Shown here one piece after another: positions 34,120-46,035 of a stretch of 64,000 nucleotides of DNA; within the stretch, counting starts at the first letter, position 1, and each line of letters opens with the position of its first letter. A program made the position numbers and the translations under genes. Origin of the DNA: Batillaria attramentaria (lineage: Eukaryota > Mollusca > Gastropoda > Batillariidae); assembly GCA_018292915.2 (NCBI GenBank), contig JACVVK020000034.1:968501-1032500 (forward strand), given 5' to 3'. The notes under the pieces are model-generated. The model worked only from the letters and a program-made list of their open reading frames with translations, was not told the origin of the DNA and ran no database searches.

Positions 34120-35460
34120 GTACGAAGTGGATCGCCCCTTCCCCACTTCCCAGGGGCTTAACAAGGTGTTTGCCGATGTGACTGGAAAATTCAGCACGCT
34201 ATGGTAACCTGAATTGTAGACACGTGCCCGGGCGTCTTGCCCCAGAGAAGCAAACAATGGCAGCCAAGCACAAAACGAGACAAATAGAAATAAAAGTAGA
34301 GAGAATCTGTTTTTCTTGTTAAACAGTTTTAGAGTTGATAGTCTGCATGATTACTTGTTTTAAATTGTTCTGAAGTTTGTTAGACCTTAATGTTTAACTC
34401 TATTTTATTTTTATTTTTTATATCAAGATCTTTAATGACTGTATTTTATCTTATCTGCGACAGAGCATCATGTGAGTCCAAAGAAGATTTTCTGTTTTTA
34501 GAGTCTCTCTTAAACAGACAATAAAGTATTTTGAATTGAATTAAAACATCAACAGGCGTTTGCCGCTATCAGTGGGAAAAATAAACAATGTGCAGGAATC
34601 TGGTTTGGGAACAAGTACCGGGTCGTTCTGCCCCAAAGAAGCGAAACTGCCGAATACCCTCAAACAATTTAAGCCGGCCACAAAATACCAACAGGGAATT
34701 TGCCAGAATAATAGGAAATTTACAGAAGACTCGTGCAGCGGCGATCCAGTCCTAATTATGCAGAGGTACTATAGCTCAGTTGGTATAGTTCGCCTTGTAG
34801 GGGGTGCAAATGTATACCAGTCATGCGCAGCAGGGGCAAATAAACTCCGGTCGTCCACTAACGGGTGCGACTGTATCCCCGCAACGCGGGAGGGGGTGCA
34901 AATGTACTCCGGGGTCTGGACGCGAGGTGAAGTCACGTGGCCGCTGACTTCGTTCTATGACTTTACTTTATGCCGAAATATCGACGAAATTGACTGGTAT
35001 ACCTGACATTTTCACCCCCTAACAGGCTAACTATATCAACTGAGCGGTACATGTACTATGTACCGGGTCGTCTCGCCCCACAGAAGCTAGAAGTGTGTAA
35101 TGCTGAGTCACTTCACTTTTTACTCATGTGCGAATCATTCACCGATTGTGACATGTCCTCGTGCAGAACTATGATACATTGAGTTGCCGTCTAAACGCCC
35201 CGCGGGTATGAGGTCTTTCCAAAATCCCAGGTCTTTCACCTTCGGTTCGCGACTTCAATTACGCGCTAAAGAAATCCCCGTGAGAAAAGGGGAGCTTATT
35301 CATGGGCTCTGCCAAGGGATGTTATTCTCCAGTGTCTGATAATGAATTTTGAACGTTAGACCGGTCATGTTCAGCCCGTTGAATGTTAATGGAAAGTTGT
35401 TTATTTTTGGTTTTTTGCGGGGGGGGGGGGGGGCACCACGGCTTGATCCTGTCTCCTTCC

Positions 35461-35795
35461 TTGCTTTATTACTGTTCAAGGATTCAACTTTTAAATACAA
35501 TTACAACTTTCCAAATAAAATAAATTAATAGAGAGCATTTCTTGAAGAGGCCATCTCTCCTGTTGAACTGAACATTATGGCTGTCGCGTGAACCATTCTC
35601 ATTCCTTGGTTTCTCACTGTTCAAGGATTCAGGTTTTAAATACAATTACAACTTTCCAAATAAAATAAGTTAATAGACAGCATTTCTCGCAGAGGCCATC
35701 TCTCCTGTTGAACTGAACATCATGGCTGTCCCTTGAACCATTCTCATTTTTTGGTTTCTTACTCTTCAAAGATTCAGCTTTCAAACAAAATTAAA
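35461..35795. repeat. Tandem repeat, ~145-bp unit, about 2.3 copies
   Basis: Units begin near 35461, 35606 and 35751 with TTGGTTTCTCACTGTTCAAGG or variants. They contain CCATCTCTCCTGTTGAACTG. Roughly 90 percent identity by eye. Confidence 0.85.
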
Positions 35796-35938
35796 TCCGT
35801 CAACTTGCATTCTTTGTGTTAATGATACACGGACGTGTATCTGTATTCTAAATCAGGGCATTGCCTTTTTCACGGAATCTTTACCAAGACGTCATTGCAG
35901 ACCATCCCGCTATTCCTTTTAAAAATGTCAGAGGCCTG

Positions 35939-36249
35939 GGCCCGTATGTTAAAGTCGAGGTTAATTTAACCCACGGCTACAGGCCTAACCCAGACTAAGA
36001 CAAAAGAAACCCCAAAAGCAAAATTAAATTAAAAAAGGAAGCGAAGAAAGGAAGAAAAAATCCTTCTATAACGGGATAGGCACCTTGCTGAAATGGACCC
36101 GCGTTCTGATTTAAAAAAAAAAACAACAACAACAACAAACAAACAACAACAAAAAACCAACAGAAACTTTAACCCTAGAGCTAGTTTAGTTCGAGGTTAG
36201 ACTTTAGCCCGGGGCTAAAAGCCCTAACCTCGACTTTTACATACGGGCC
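35939..36249 (-). mobile_element. PIF/Harbinger-like MITE (copy 4)
   Basis: 311 bp, TIRs GGCCCGTATGTTAAA...TTTTACATACGGGCC, 3-bp TSD CTG (35936-35938 and 36250-36252). Longer than the others through an internal (AAC)n stretch. Confidence 0.78.
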
Positions 36250-36760
36250 CTGGACAAAGACCTGCATGCCAGCAAAAACAAGAAGCGTCTCCTCAAAGCA
36301 AACTGATTTCACGTGCAACTCTTTCCACGTCTCGCAAGGAAATTCCAGGAACATAACGCCGTAGTGTGACACTGCAAACACGCTGCACAAAGCGAGTTCA
36401 GTTCTGGTTTCGGTTACTTAAACATTCTCGGAAAAAAACGCCTTTCATAGTGACAGCACGCCCATAAAACGGATCATAATTCAGCTATTTTCAGTCACTG
36501 AAATCCACATAAACGGTAAAAGCTAGTGGTTCAAGAGAGAGCTGTTGAAAGTTCTCTTGGGAGTTTCTGCACATACCGTTCCTACCAAACGCAAACATTG
36601 CGTACACTGACACTCACCGCTTTTTCAGTTCACCTTTATTCACAGGCGACCGGTAACTGGGAACGATTTGAAAGGAGGTCGTGTGTCCTGGGCCTGTGGC
36701 TCTGAGTGGGTGTACACGTGTACGTTTCGAACGGGTTTAATTCGCTCAGGCTGACGTACG

Positions 36761-36764
<4 letters not shown>

Positions 36765-36831
<67 letters not shown>

Positions 36832-36866
36832 CGGGCTTTACGTCGCGCAGACTACAAAGACTGACT
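36765..36866 (-). mobile_element. LINE 3'-end fragment with expanded (TAAC)n tail
   Basis: About 17 GTTA units followed by GTTCGGGCTTTACGTCGCGC, the reverse of the 3' end described at 24440-24490. Confidence 0.75.
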
Positions 36867-36869
36867 ATT

Positions 36870-36945
36870 TAAGAATAATAATAATAATAATACATAGCTT
36901 TTATAGAGCGCCATTCTCCAACTTCCAAGGACTCGCTGCATTTAA

Positions 36946-37023
<78 letters not shown>

Positions 37024-37153
37024 ATTACCGCATGCATGAACTACTATGTCCATATTTATGTAAACGTGCGGTACCTATTTTTTAATGATTTGTTGGCTAA
37101 TAGATATTTGAAGAGGCTGTTTTAAACGATGAGGCTGACCGACTGTGCCTAAC

Positions 37154-37230
<77 letters not shown>
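36870..37230. repeat. (AAT)n, LINE-like end, (CA)n and (GA)n runs
   Basis: (AAT)n then ACATAGCTTTTATAGAGCGC as at 39341-39362, a CA run at 36950-37018, and a GA run at 37156-37220 ending in (CAGA)n. Confidence 0.85.
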
Positions 37231-37231
<1 letters not shown>

Positions 37232-39317
37232 TTGATTTTCGCATACAGGGCCAAAACCGAAAAAGAGCCAAAAACGTGGGATACTCGTTCGCGGTACGAA
37301 ATGTGTTAATCGGTATGGTCGTTTATCACCTCCATTGCCCTTAGAAAATCTGTCATTTTCTAAAGAGGGCAAAGCTTCGCTGACACTGTCAAGCTATTTC
37401 TTTGCGCTGCCCGAAGGCATTTTCAGAACTTGTTTCGCAATACGACCTTCTCTGCCTTAAAAAAGAAAAAGAAAGAAAAAAATGCTCTAGATTATCTAGG
37501 ATCTTCGTTTATTTGTGAGAATGGCACGCCAAAAAGAGGTTTCATGGAAAACAGGTTGGGTGTCTCGGGGTGGTTTGGAGGGGGGTGGGGGGTTGAGGCT
37601 GAGGTTAAGGATGGGCGTTGTGTGCTGTCTGGATGTCTGTTCGGGAGGGGCTGATGAAGGGCAAGTTAATGTGTATTTCAAAACCCCAGTGGGGGTACAT
37701 GAAACGGAACATTAATAAAATAAGACAAACTCACCATACACACATACCTCAAAATGATTCGCACACAAATTCGACAGACAGACTTCGAGCATACAAACAT
37801 ACAAACGCACACATACATATATACATACACTTACGTACACGCATACAAATATACATACTAGGTTGTTTATACACTGTACAGAGTGTTGTGCGCTCACAGT
37901 CTGAAGACTACCTAAAAAAATTCGTCTGCTACCCAGCGACAGCTATTGTTACGTAAAATCTCATTGGATGAGACTACAATCAGGTGGTCTGGTCTGCCCA
38001 ATCAGAAGCAATCGTTCGTCTACCCCCAGAGCCTCGTTTTGGAGCGCTTTTCATACACGAAAAGTTGTGTGCCAAACAGGAGAATTTTCCACAAACATTA
38101 AGGTGACCCCAATTACTCAGAGTTTATATAATTTAAATTATGTGCTTTTTCATCTGTTCTGTTCCGTTTTAGAATGACCCATAAAATTTGGAAATGGCCC
38201 ATAGAAGTTGGTCATAGTGGGCCATTTCACCCGTAGATTTTCAACAAAAAATGATCACTGTACAGATATGTGCCTATTTGTGCTAAAGCTGACTAACGCA
38301 CAGTTGTTAACATTCTTGCTGATTGCATTTATGAATTTCACGAGCTTATTCAATTGTGACATCCTTTTATGGTGGGGAGGAGGAGGGGGAGCGGGAGCGG
38401 GGTAGAAGGAATCAATGAATCAATGAATCAATGAATCAATGAAACTTCATTTAACAACGGTAGAGGCAGCTGACGTCAAGTAGTCAGTTTTCATACCTGC
38501 CGTTGCTAAAAACTACTATTAACTAACTAACAAAATAATGAATAAAACAAGAAAAACAAACAGACAGATTAATGCACAAATAAAACAACAAACAAACAAA
38601 CAAACAAACAGCGAACAGATGTCGCAAACACACGTACACACATACACATTGTCTACTGATTTCAATTGCACACAAGAAATTTTTCTTTTAAGAGTCAATA
38701 ATAATAATTAAACACAAAAAGGAGATGTATAAAATAGCAAGCGAACAGGATCAGGGGGCAGGGGGTTAAGTCTGACTATAAAAGTTCCCACTTAAAATGA
38801 CCAAAAGACACTGGATATTCATGCTCAGGTTAAACGGTCGATGGCCCAGAGCCGGAGGGGGTGCAAGTAGGAGGAGAGATGGGGGATCATCATCTAAAAC
38901 CCCAGGTTTGGATCGTCTCTCTAAGGAGTGGCAGAAACGCTCAATTGCGCGGCAAATACCGACAGGCTGTGTGTGCATACCCTCCGTGTGTTGAATCAGC
39001 GACTGGTTGGCAAACACGACTATACCTCTGTAGTACCGACGCGTACTATAGTAATGTTGATTTTCATTCTCAAGGCAAAATGAGAAACTCCGGCCCACTG
39101 TACGGATGTGGAGCTAGGCAAAGCTGACAGAATACCGTACTTACAACATACTCTCCGGTTATCAAGACATTTAGGTGACTGACCCAGTTTATGCTTAAGT
39201 TCACGGACTGTCATTACTAAGTGGATTTGCTCGTTGAACAGGTGTGGATAAACAGTATTATGGCATGGGCAAAAGGTATCTGATTGCATGGCAAAAGCGT
39301 GGTGGTTGTATCCGGCC
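37231..39317. other. Intron 1 stretch, nothing coding recognised
   Basis: Holds (AATC)n at about 38410-38440 and (CAAA)n at about 38589-38610. Several open frames of 60-110 codons lack any family resemblance. Confidence 0.4.
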
Positions 39318-39381
39318 CACGCTGATAATAAATGAATGAATAATACATAGCTTTTATAAAGCACTGCTCCCCAACTTCCAA

Positions 39382-39455
<74 letters not shown>

Positions 39456-39748
39456 ACAATTTACATCCCCTCTTACATACAATTTGGCAGTGCAACGAAC
39501 TCATCGTGCACACAGACAGACTTAACAGAGGTTTAACTATCAAAGGCCTGGCGGAAGAGAAAGATCTTCAGATGGGATTTAAACAGGGGCACTGAGGTCT
39601 GAAGGCGGAGTTCGACTGGCAAGGAGTTCCAGACAGTCGGGGCTAAGAAGATGAATGAGCGCTCTCAGGCAGTTTTCATGTTAAGCTTCGGAATTTTGAG
39701 AAGTTTTTCGCTAGCGGAACGCAGGGCGCGCGACGGTTGATACTTATA
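39318..39748. repeat. Left part of an interspersed repeat split by the TIR element
   Basis: Contains ATACATAGCTTTTATAAAGC, a CA run at 39385-39452 and GGCAAGGAGTTCCA (shared with 7041-7515). It stops at the TIR element and resumes at 42820, with CGATTTTGTACTG. Confidence 0.65.
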
Positions 39749-42700
39749 CACACCGGTGACGCGGCTAAGCCGCAAATCCAACCGGCTGTCGATCGCAGTG
39801 ACTGTTTTAGGCCGGAAAAGCGCGACACACATGCGGTGATGTGCAAGAATGCTGCCAGGAAAGCTAAGAACTGAAATGAATTTGATCATATTGTTATATG
39901 CACATATCAGTAAGACTTTCATCTTCCCACCCAAAGCGATTTTATATCGAAAATTTTATTCATGTAAGGACACGAGTCATATTTGTTCGACTGCAATGAG
40001 ACTCGAGAGCTATTTTGCAGTTTAACACGAAGCTGACAAAAAATACCACGTTAATTCCAGTAGTTTCAAAACAGACACGTATCCGTGATATCTTTGTGAC
40101 TTGCATCCCAAATTTTGTGACGTAGAATGCTTTAGTGTTTTCGCAATTTAAAAAAATATCAGAGCAGTGCGAAATCCTCGGCTAAGAACCGGCCAACCGT
40201 CTGGTTTGATGCTGGCTATGAACCTGCTGCCTCCTTGGATATGAACCGGCCAATAGTCCACATTTCTGGCTGAAGAAAAGTTGCGAACAACGAAGGTGTC
40301 TGCGGTATTTTTAACAGTTACACGTTTGCATACTGACACGGTCACAACAGGAAATACCAACGCAGCATTTAGTTAGACAACTTCAAGGTCATTCCGTACT
40401 ATCTGAGCTATACATCACTAGCGCCAGTGAATAGACCTGGAAGTCTTAATCTATGATCCCATGTAGTTAGGTGACTGTTTCTCATGTGAATGCCAGGGAA
40501 ACTGTGGAAAACATGTATTCATATAATTATTAGGTTTGGATTTGTTTTGTTTATGGAAAGAAGACATCGACTTTACCCAGTAACCCCATCCAGAGATTTT
40601 TTTAATGGAAAGGAATAATAAAAGTATTATAACCAACAAACCATCCAAAAAGTGAGAGGAGGAACACTTACAGTGGTGCGATGAATTTTTTTTTTTTTTT
40701 TTTTTAATTTCGTGTGAAGATGGAGATGAGAATGAAAATGAGTATGAAAGATGATTTGGAGTTATGGCTTCAAATGTATGATTTGTGGTGTGTATCAGTG
40801 CGCGTGTGTGTTGGTTAGTGTTTATCAGTGTGAGTGTGTGCTGGTTTGTTAGGTGTCTGTAGAAGTGGTGTGCGTGGGCATCTGTGTGGGTGTGTGGCTG
40901 GGTTTGGAAGTAACGTTTTTTTCTGCAGTGTGGTGAAGGTAAGAGTGGTCTGTGTGTTCTGTCTGGTGTGGCGTATGTGGATGTTGTGTATGGGTGTCGT
41001 GGTTTCAGTGCAGGGTATTTGGGGTGTGATGAGGATGATGTGGGTGCAGATGTGGATGTGGATGTGAATGGTGTGTGCGTATAATTATGTAGATGAGGGT
41101 GGTTTAGATGCGGATGTGGAAGATGTTGATGTACGTTCAGGTTTGCTTGATGAGGGTGCTTCAGGTAGGGGTCCAGATGAGGGTGGTTCAGGTGTGTGTG
41201 TGGATGAGGGTGGTGGTTTGGTTGAGAGTGGGGCAGATGTGGATGAGTGTGAGGGTAGTGTAAGTGTGGATGGGGGTGGTGCAGATGTAGATGTGGTTTG
41301 TGTGTGCACAGGTTTAGGTGTGGATGCAGGTGTTTGTGTAGGTGTGGGCATGCGTAAGCGTGGTGGTAGAGGTGTGTTATTAGTGCATGCGTCAAGTATT
41401 GTCATATGTGGTGTCTGTTCCTGTACGTGTGATCATGTGTTTCAATCTGTCCATTATGTTCATTATGTTGTCTGTAAGTGTTGTTGTGTTCAGTAGGGAG
41501 TAGACTTGATTGTTGTGGTATGATTGAAGGTCCATTATGCGGTGTATGAGTGCACTTTTGATTCTAAGGTTGATGTCTGTAAGTAAGTTTTGCATAAAGA
41601 AGTGTGTTGCGCCTGGTAGTGTGAGATGTGGTGCATAATTATGTGAGTGTCGCTGGAAGTATGTTGTTGGTGGTGGTGTTGTGTGAGTGGATGTCAGTGA
41701 TGAGTTGGTTTAGTTGGTGTGCAATGTAGAAGTGTTGCAGTGCTGTGTCAGTGTCTCTTGTGTATGTGTCCATGGGTTTGTCGAATTCTCTGTTAATGAT
41801 TTCCAATTCCTCTGAAGTGATTGTGTATTGTGTCGTGGTTTGTGTTGCGTGTTCTGTGTTTGTATCTGTGGTGTGTGTCATGGTGTGTGTTATGGTGTTT
41901 GTTGAGTGTTCTGTGTTTGTGTCTGTAGTGTGAGCTGTGGTGTGTGTTGCGGTGTAAGCTGGGGTGTGTTCCGGTGTTGTGTAGGTTGAAATATTTTCAG
42001 GTGATGATGATGAGAAGAGTGAAGATGGATAATTGATATTGATAGATGAGGATGATGTCTGTGGTGTGGTCATTTCTGTGGAAAGAAAATAAGTAGTTCA
42101 GTAAATATGGTTGTCTTTGTTTCTTTTATCTTAATTGTGAAGCGAGGAGATATGGTTGTGGAAAAAAGGAGGAGGGGGGGGGGGGAGGGGGTTGAAATTG
42201 GAAGGGTAGGGAAATATTTTTTGAAAATAACACTGGTAGGTTATTATCCACTACGTTCCCTGACAGTTTCATCTGAAATGGGACACCTAAAACCCCCTTA
42301 ATCATAATATTCGCATAGGAGAAAAGAAAGGAGAAGCTGGTCGGTTCTTAGCCACGCACAAACCAAATAGAGGTTGGTTCTTAGCCGGGGCGAGTGCCGG
42401 TTCATAACCACAAAATGTTCACTACCAATTTTCTTTCTCGAACTGCGCGCGATGTAAGCCACAAATTGCAATAATTTTCTAGGTATGGCCGCAAGACATA
42501 TTATAAAACTAGGACGTTTTCATAAACTTGACTTTCCTTTCTGTAATTTTATATTATCGCGAATGAAAGTGAATTTTCTACAGAAAACGAGACTAAATTG
42601 TTTCCAACGTGAGTGTACGCGCAAGTAGCACCACAAAAACCACTTACGAGTTGAACAGAGACCTTTTGCGACAAGACAGGCCAACCTCAGGTCGAGACAA

Positions 42701-42814
42701 GCTTTCACGTGTACAGCGCAGATGATTTTCTGAGAGAAGTCGCGGGCGGCCAAGCAACGCTACCGCTCAACGCCGCAAGCCGGTCAGAATTGGGATAGCC
42801 GCGTCACCGGTGTG
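39749..42814 (-). mobile_element. Cluster C TIR element, long copy (3066 bp) with 5-bp TSD
   Basis: Both ends carry CACACCGGTGACGCGGCTA as inverted repeats, with the 5-bp direct repeat TTATA outside (39744-39748, 42815-42819). About 460 bp at the left and 440 bp at the right match the 908-bp copy at 46073-46980 in opposite orientation; the middle 2.16 kb (about 40207-42370) is present only here and holds gene-like sequence. A 5-bp TSD with TIRs starting CAC is what Transib and RAG-like transposons show, but no transposase is visible, so that remains a suggestion. Confidence 0.88.
40700..42075 (-). pseudogene. Unrecognised frame-broken gene inside the long cluster C element
   Basis: On the minus strand an ATG at 42073 follows a good acceptor (TTTCTTTCCACAG), suggesting a spliced gene. 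The frame runs 144 codons to a stop at 41639, continues in the next frame (41391-41660; ATG at 41595) and again in the third (41085-41405; then to about 40700), each step needing a +1 shift. The product would be a Thr/Ser-rich N-terminus, a helical middle (Glu-Glu-Leu-Glu-Ile-Ile-Asn-Arg-Glu-Phe; Leu-Leu-Thr-Asp-Ile-Asn-Leu-Arg-Ile) and a Pro/Ser/Thr/His-rich C-terminus. I do not recognise it; no transposase triad is apparent. The strand is strongly A+C rich, which by itself lowers stop frequency, so only the helical middle argues for real coding history. Confidence 0.45.
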
Positions 42815-43049
42815 TTATAGAGTACGGCCGACAGATACGAAGGAAGAGAACCCTCGACGAAACGGAATGCGAAAGTGGCGATTTTGTACTGGAAGCGGAA
42901 TTGATAGTGAGAAAAAGAATGGTTTGGTTTCGTAAGCGTGCATCAGACGAAAGTCAAATAAACAAAATGAATAAGGAGTCCAGAGACAATCTTGATATAA
43001 CATCCAACAGGGGGATAACCTCTTTAAAAAAAAACGAAAAAAATGCTTT

Positions 43050-43059
<10 letters not shown>

Positions 43060-43080
<21 letters not shown>

Positions 43081-43082
43081 CA
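43060..43082. repeat. (CAA)n
   Basis: Short trinucleotide run in intron 1. Confidence 0.85.
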
Positions 43083-43424
43083 AAACAAATACACAGAAAT
43101 TAACTGCAGACGAACAGAAATAGAAACTTAGCGCCCTACTTAACTCTCCATCACATACATGACGTGTCTGCTTACATCATTCTATACGTTTCAAAACAGG
43201 CGTCAGTGAATGAGCTTTGTCTCCTGAGCACTGGTTTCGTTTCACTCGACTAATAAGATGTAACCGATGACTATTCTCAACAGCCATTACGGACAGTTTA
43301 GTCATGAAACACACACACATAGTGCTTGTCCCTGTAACTGATACCTGCCTTTTTAAAATTTCTTTATTATTTAATGTTAATGTTTCTGTTTTCTTTTGCT
43401 TCGCTCAGCTTTGTATGCATTGGC

Positions 43425-43588
43425 TGTCGGGTACAGCTTTGGACTCTCAATGCTCGGATCGTGAGTTCCGAGTCCCGGCTGGGGCCAAATATTTGTGCTG
43501 GCCTTTGTCTTGGTGTCCCGTCTTTGATATCACCCTCACATGGTGGGAAAGGACGTTAAACTCACAAACATCCACCCAACACCCAACC
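43425..43588 (+). mobile_element. SINE family 1 copy (diverged, head incomplete)
   Basis: Retains TCAATGCTCGGATCGTGAGT, GGCCAAATATTTGTGCTGGC and the CACCCAACACCC tail; the A-box region is degraded. Confidence 0.75.
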
Positions 43589-43734
43589 TTGTATGTATTG
43601 GCATGGTTGTACTGCACTGCATTGCGCTGCTTTGTATTGTATTTGCGCACAACCCCAAACTTACTTGGTAGGAATTTAGTAAAGTTTAACAGCTCGGCGC
43701 GGTGGAACGGTTAGAGTAGAGAGAAAATCGATAA

Positions 43735-43782
43735 AACAACAACAACAACAACAACAACAACGACGACGACGACGACGACGAC
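43735..43782. repeat. (CAA)n/(CGA)n just downstream of exon 1
   Basis: CAA units turning into CGA units, about 50 nt after the exon 1 donor on the gene strand. Confidence 0.9.
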
Positions 43783-43832
43783 AAGCCCGACAAGAATCAA
43801 AACAAATCAAAGTAACAGTCTATTTCACTTAC

Positions 43833-43898
43833 CGGGTGGCGTTTGCGGAGAAGGGCGTTCTTCTTCAGCAGCAACCCGAACTGCTGAAAGGCGCCCAT
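43833..43898 (-). CDS. ABCA-like transporter, coding exon 1 (start codon)
   Basis: This exon encodes 22 residues, from Met-Gly-Ala-Phe-Gln-Gln to Leu-Arg-Lys-Arg-His-Pro, which is the short cytoplasmic lead of ABCA proteins (family pattern Leu-Leu-x-Lys-Asn-x-x-x-x-Arg-Lys-Arg). It ends with CCG|GTAAGT in phase 0 and joins exon 2, where the first membrane helix begins. The start is fixed by an in-frame TGA 27 nt upstream; the ATG is followed by G, a good context. A plausible AG acceptor (TGTTGCAG) just upstream suggests the exon begins at 43930 and that a further 5' UTR exon exists. It lies 23.1 kb from exon 2 and would be missed by length-based gene finding. Confidence 0.85.
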
Positions 43899-44299
43899 GA
43901 CGGTCACGTGGCACTCACTGACTCAAGCTCCTGCAACACATGGTCAAAAGATGCAGAGTTAGAACACGTCCTCGGGAGTTTTCTCCCTGCCACGAGAAGC
44001 GGAGGGAATTTCTCTGCTCATCGGTTATCTACTTGATCTTCAAGAAAGACTCGGAAGAGGAAGAAGAAGACAAGGAAGGAGGAAAGAGAAGAAAGAGGAA
44101 GAAAGGGAAAAGAAAGATGATATCTCGCTATAAGCTTATTTGACATACCGATAATGATGATAAATGAAAAAAAAAAATAGAAGGAAATTAATGCAAAGTC
44201 TAACCCAAGATTGAAACACTGGCGTGATCTCCGTTTTATTTTGATAGACAGGTATACTTTTGTTTTGATAAGAGAATGGACTAACTTCGTGTTTTGGTG

Positions 44300-44304
44300 G
44301 GTTT

Positions 44305-44339
<35 letters not shown>

Positions 44340-44480
44340 GCTTTTTCTGTTTTTCTTTTTGTTTGTTTGCTTGTTGGCTTGTTTTTGCTGTTGTTGTTTT
44401 TTTTTTGTTGTTGTTGTTGTTGATTTTTCTTTTTTTTTTCTTGTTGTTGTTGTTGTTTGTTTGTTTGTTTGTTTCTGTTT
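44300..44480. repeat. (TTG)n/(TTTG)n tract
   Basis: Runs of TTG and TTTG with a G-rich end at 44482-44500. Confidence 0.9.
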
Positions 44481-44672
44481 GCGGGGGAAGGGGGGGGGGG
44501 GCATTTTAATCAATCAGTGGCTTGTGAATCGAATATCATTATAGTATAAAGACAATAAAAGTAATTGATTGCTTGATTGAATGCTTTACTAACTGACTGA
44601 TTGATTGAAAAAAAAAATTCACGGCAACGTAGACGAAAGACACAGACTGATACACACTTCATTAATTACGCA

Positions 44673-45075
44673 GGGGCGGTCGGTGGTTTAGTGGTTAAGA
44701 GACCTGTCACCAATGCGAGAGGTGAGGGGTTCGAGTCCCACTCGGGGCACAGAATTTTTCCTTCTCATATGTGGCACCGTTCATTCGGGCCGATCGTCGG
44801 GGGTTCTCTCCGGGTACTCCGGCTTCCTCCCCCTCTGCTTTGGAAATGTTCAGCCCACCAAATTTGAAAAATAAATGCAATTCTAAATTCCGAAATTTAA
44901 ATAGCTGAGCTGGCCCTTCGCACCACGTGATTGTACTATGTGTATGTCCAGTGTGTGAGAGAATGCGTGTGATTCACGTGAGCGTGCGTGTTGGGTTCAG
45001 TTCGCGGCGCTGATTCATGAAATTGGGTAAAGCGCCTATACAATACTCATTATCATTATTATTATCATTATTATT
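44673..45075 (+). mobile_element. tRNA-derived SINE, family 2 (full length)
   Basis: Head GGGCGGTCGGTGGTTTAGTG (A-box TGGTTAAGAG), B-box GGGTTCGAGTCCC, a body with CTCCGGGTACTCCGGCTTCC, and an (ATT)n tail after AGCGCCTATACAATACTC. The tRNA part resembles a real tRNA but is fused to 330 nt of SINE body. Confidence 0.85.
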
Positions 45076-45112
45076 GCACTTTCACGAACCATATTTCCAA
45101 ACTAACAGTTTG

Positions 45113-45304
45113 CTAGAGTCTACTACTATAAACAACAGGCACAACATACTCTTGATCAACATTTGACAATGCCGTAGAAACTAACTGGGCAGGTCGATAC
45201 AACATGGACCCGGAGCCACTAGGCTGTGTGTAATACGACACATTGTTACCGGAGTAAGATAATGACAAGGTAGGCAACAATGGCGTGTAATGGCTGGACA
45301 GCAA
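45113..45304 (-). CDS. Possible exon or gene fragment, hypothetical
   Basis: A 63-codon frame with non-repetitive composition (Ser-Gly-Asn-Asn-Val-Ser-Tyr-Tyr ... Tyr-Val-Val-Pro-Val-Val-Tyr) lies about 1.2 kb upstream of the ABCA-like start codon. No splice sites or family could be established. It may equally be chance or a retroelement fragment. Confidence 0.15.
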   Translation of the reverse strand: MLSSHYTPLLPTLSLSYSGNNVSYYTQPSGSGSMLYRPAQLVSTALSNVDQEYVVPVVYSSRL

Positions 45305-45378
45305 GAAACAGTCATGAACCAGTCTGCCACTGTGTCAGCAAGAAATTCTTAACATTAGTTTTGATTTAAGATTAGGAT

Positions 45379-45500
45379 GTAAGGACAAGTGCTTGGGCCT
45401 AGTGGTTGAGGCATCCGCCACGGACCCTGGCCTCCCTGGTTCGAATCCCTGGTTGGCAGGAGTTTGGTGGGATTTTTCCTTTGCCAGATCGAGTCAGATG
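45379..45500 (+). mobile_element. tRNA-like SINE head, family 4
   Basis: CTTGGGCCTAGTGGTTGAGG and CCTGGTTCGAATCCCTGG give A- and B-box-like blocks, followed by GGGATTTTTCCTTTGCC. One copy only in this window. Confidence 0.5.
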
Positions 45501-46035
45501 AGAGAGAGATGATGATGATGATGATGAAACGTTTTTTATTCAGGATAGAGCATTTAGGCATTGCTGCCTATCTTACATGCTGTCCTGCTATTCTACATTA
45601 AAGGGTATTGAGAAAAAAATCAAAACAAACAAACAAACAAACAATAAAAATGTTTAAAAAAAAAAGAAAAGTATAAACTATCTAGGGGAAATACAGGAGA
45701 GAAAAATACACACGATAAACAAATCAAAAGAGAGAGAGAGAGAGACATACAGACAAAGATTCGTCCGGTCTAAAGGGAAATGAAACTGTCCGGTATGCAA
45801 CAAAATCCACCTCTCACACCGTTCACTTTCCATTTCCGTGACGTATTGCATAGTCCGGAAAAACTTCCTGCATCAGTGTTGCATAAAACCACACGATTCA
45901 GACACTTTGTCCTGACATATTGATACATCCACCTTTGAAGTTTTTACTTTTGTCTGTACAAGCTGAAATGAAACTGCATATTATGCACCAACTTGCCACC
46001 CTAGCCGATATCTACAAACTGGCCGAACATGTTTA

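Noticed and set aside
34560..35006. A 148-codon plus-strand frame and a tRNA-like stretch (TAGCTCAGTTGGTATAG)
   Set aside because: No family resemblance. The tRNA-like words do not fold into a cloverleaf; the stretch contains imperfect repeats of GGTGCAAATGTA.
40451..41395. A 314-codon His/Pro-rich open frame on the minus strand
   Set aside because: Low-complexity translation of an A+C-rich strand. The better-composed frames are the neighbouring ones described as element cargo; only the part below about 41085 may belong to it.
44673..44750. A tRNA gene
   Set aside because: A- and B-boxes and approximate length fit, but the sequence continues into a conserved SINE body and recurs at 53961-54370; the same holds for all family 1 heads.
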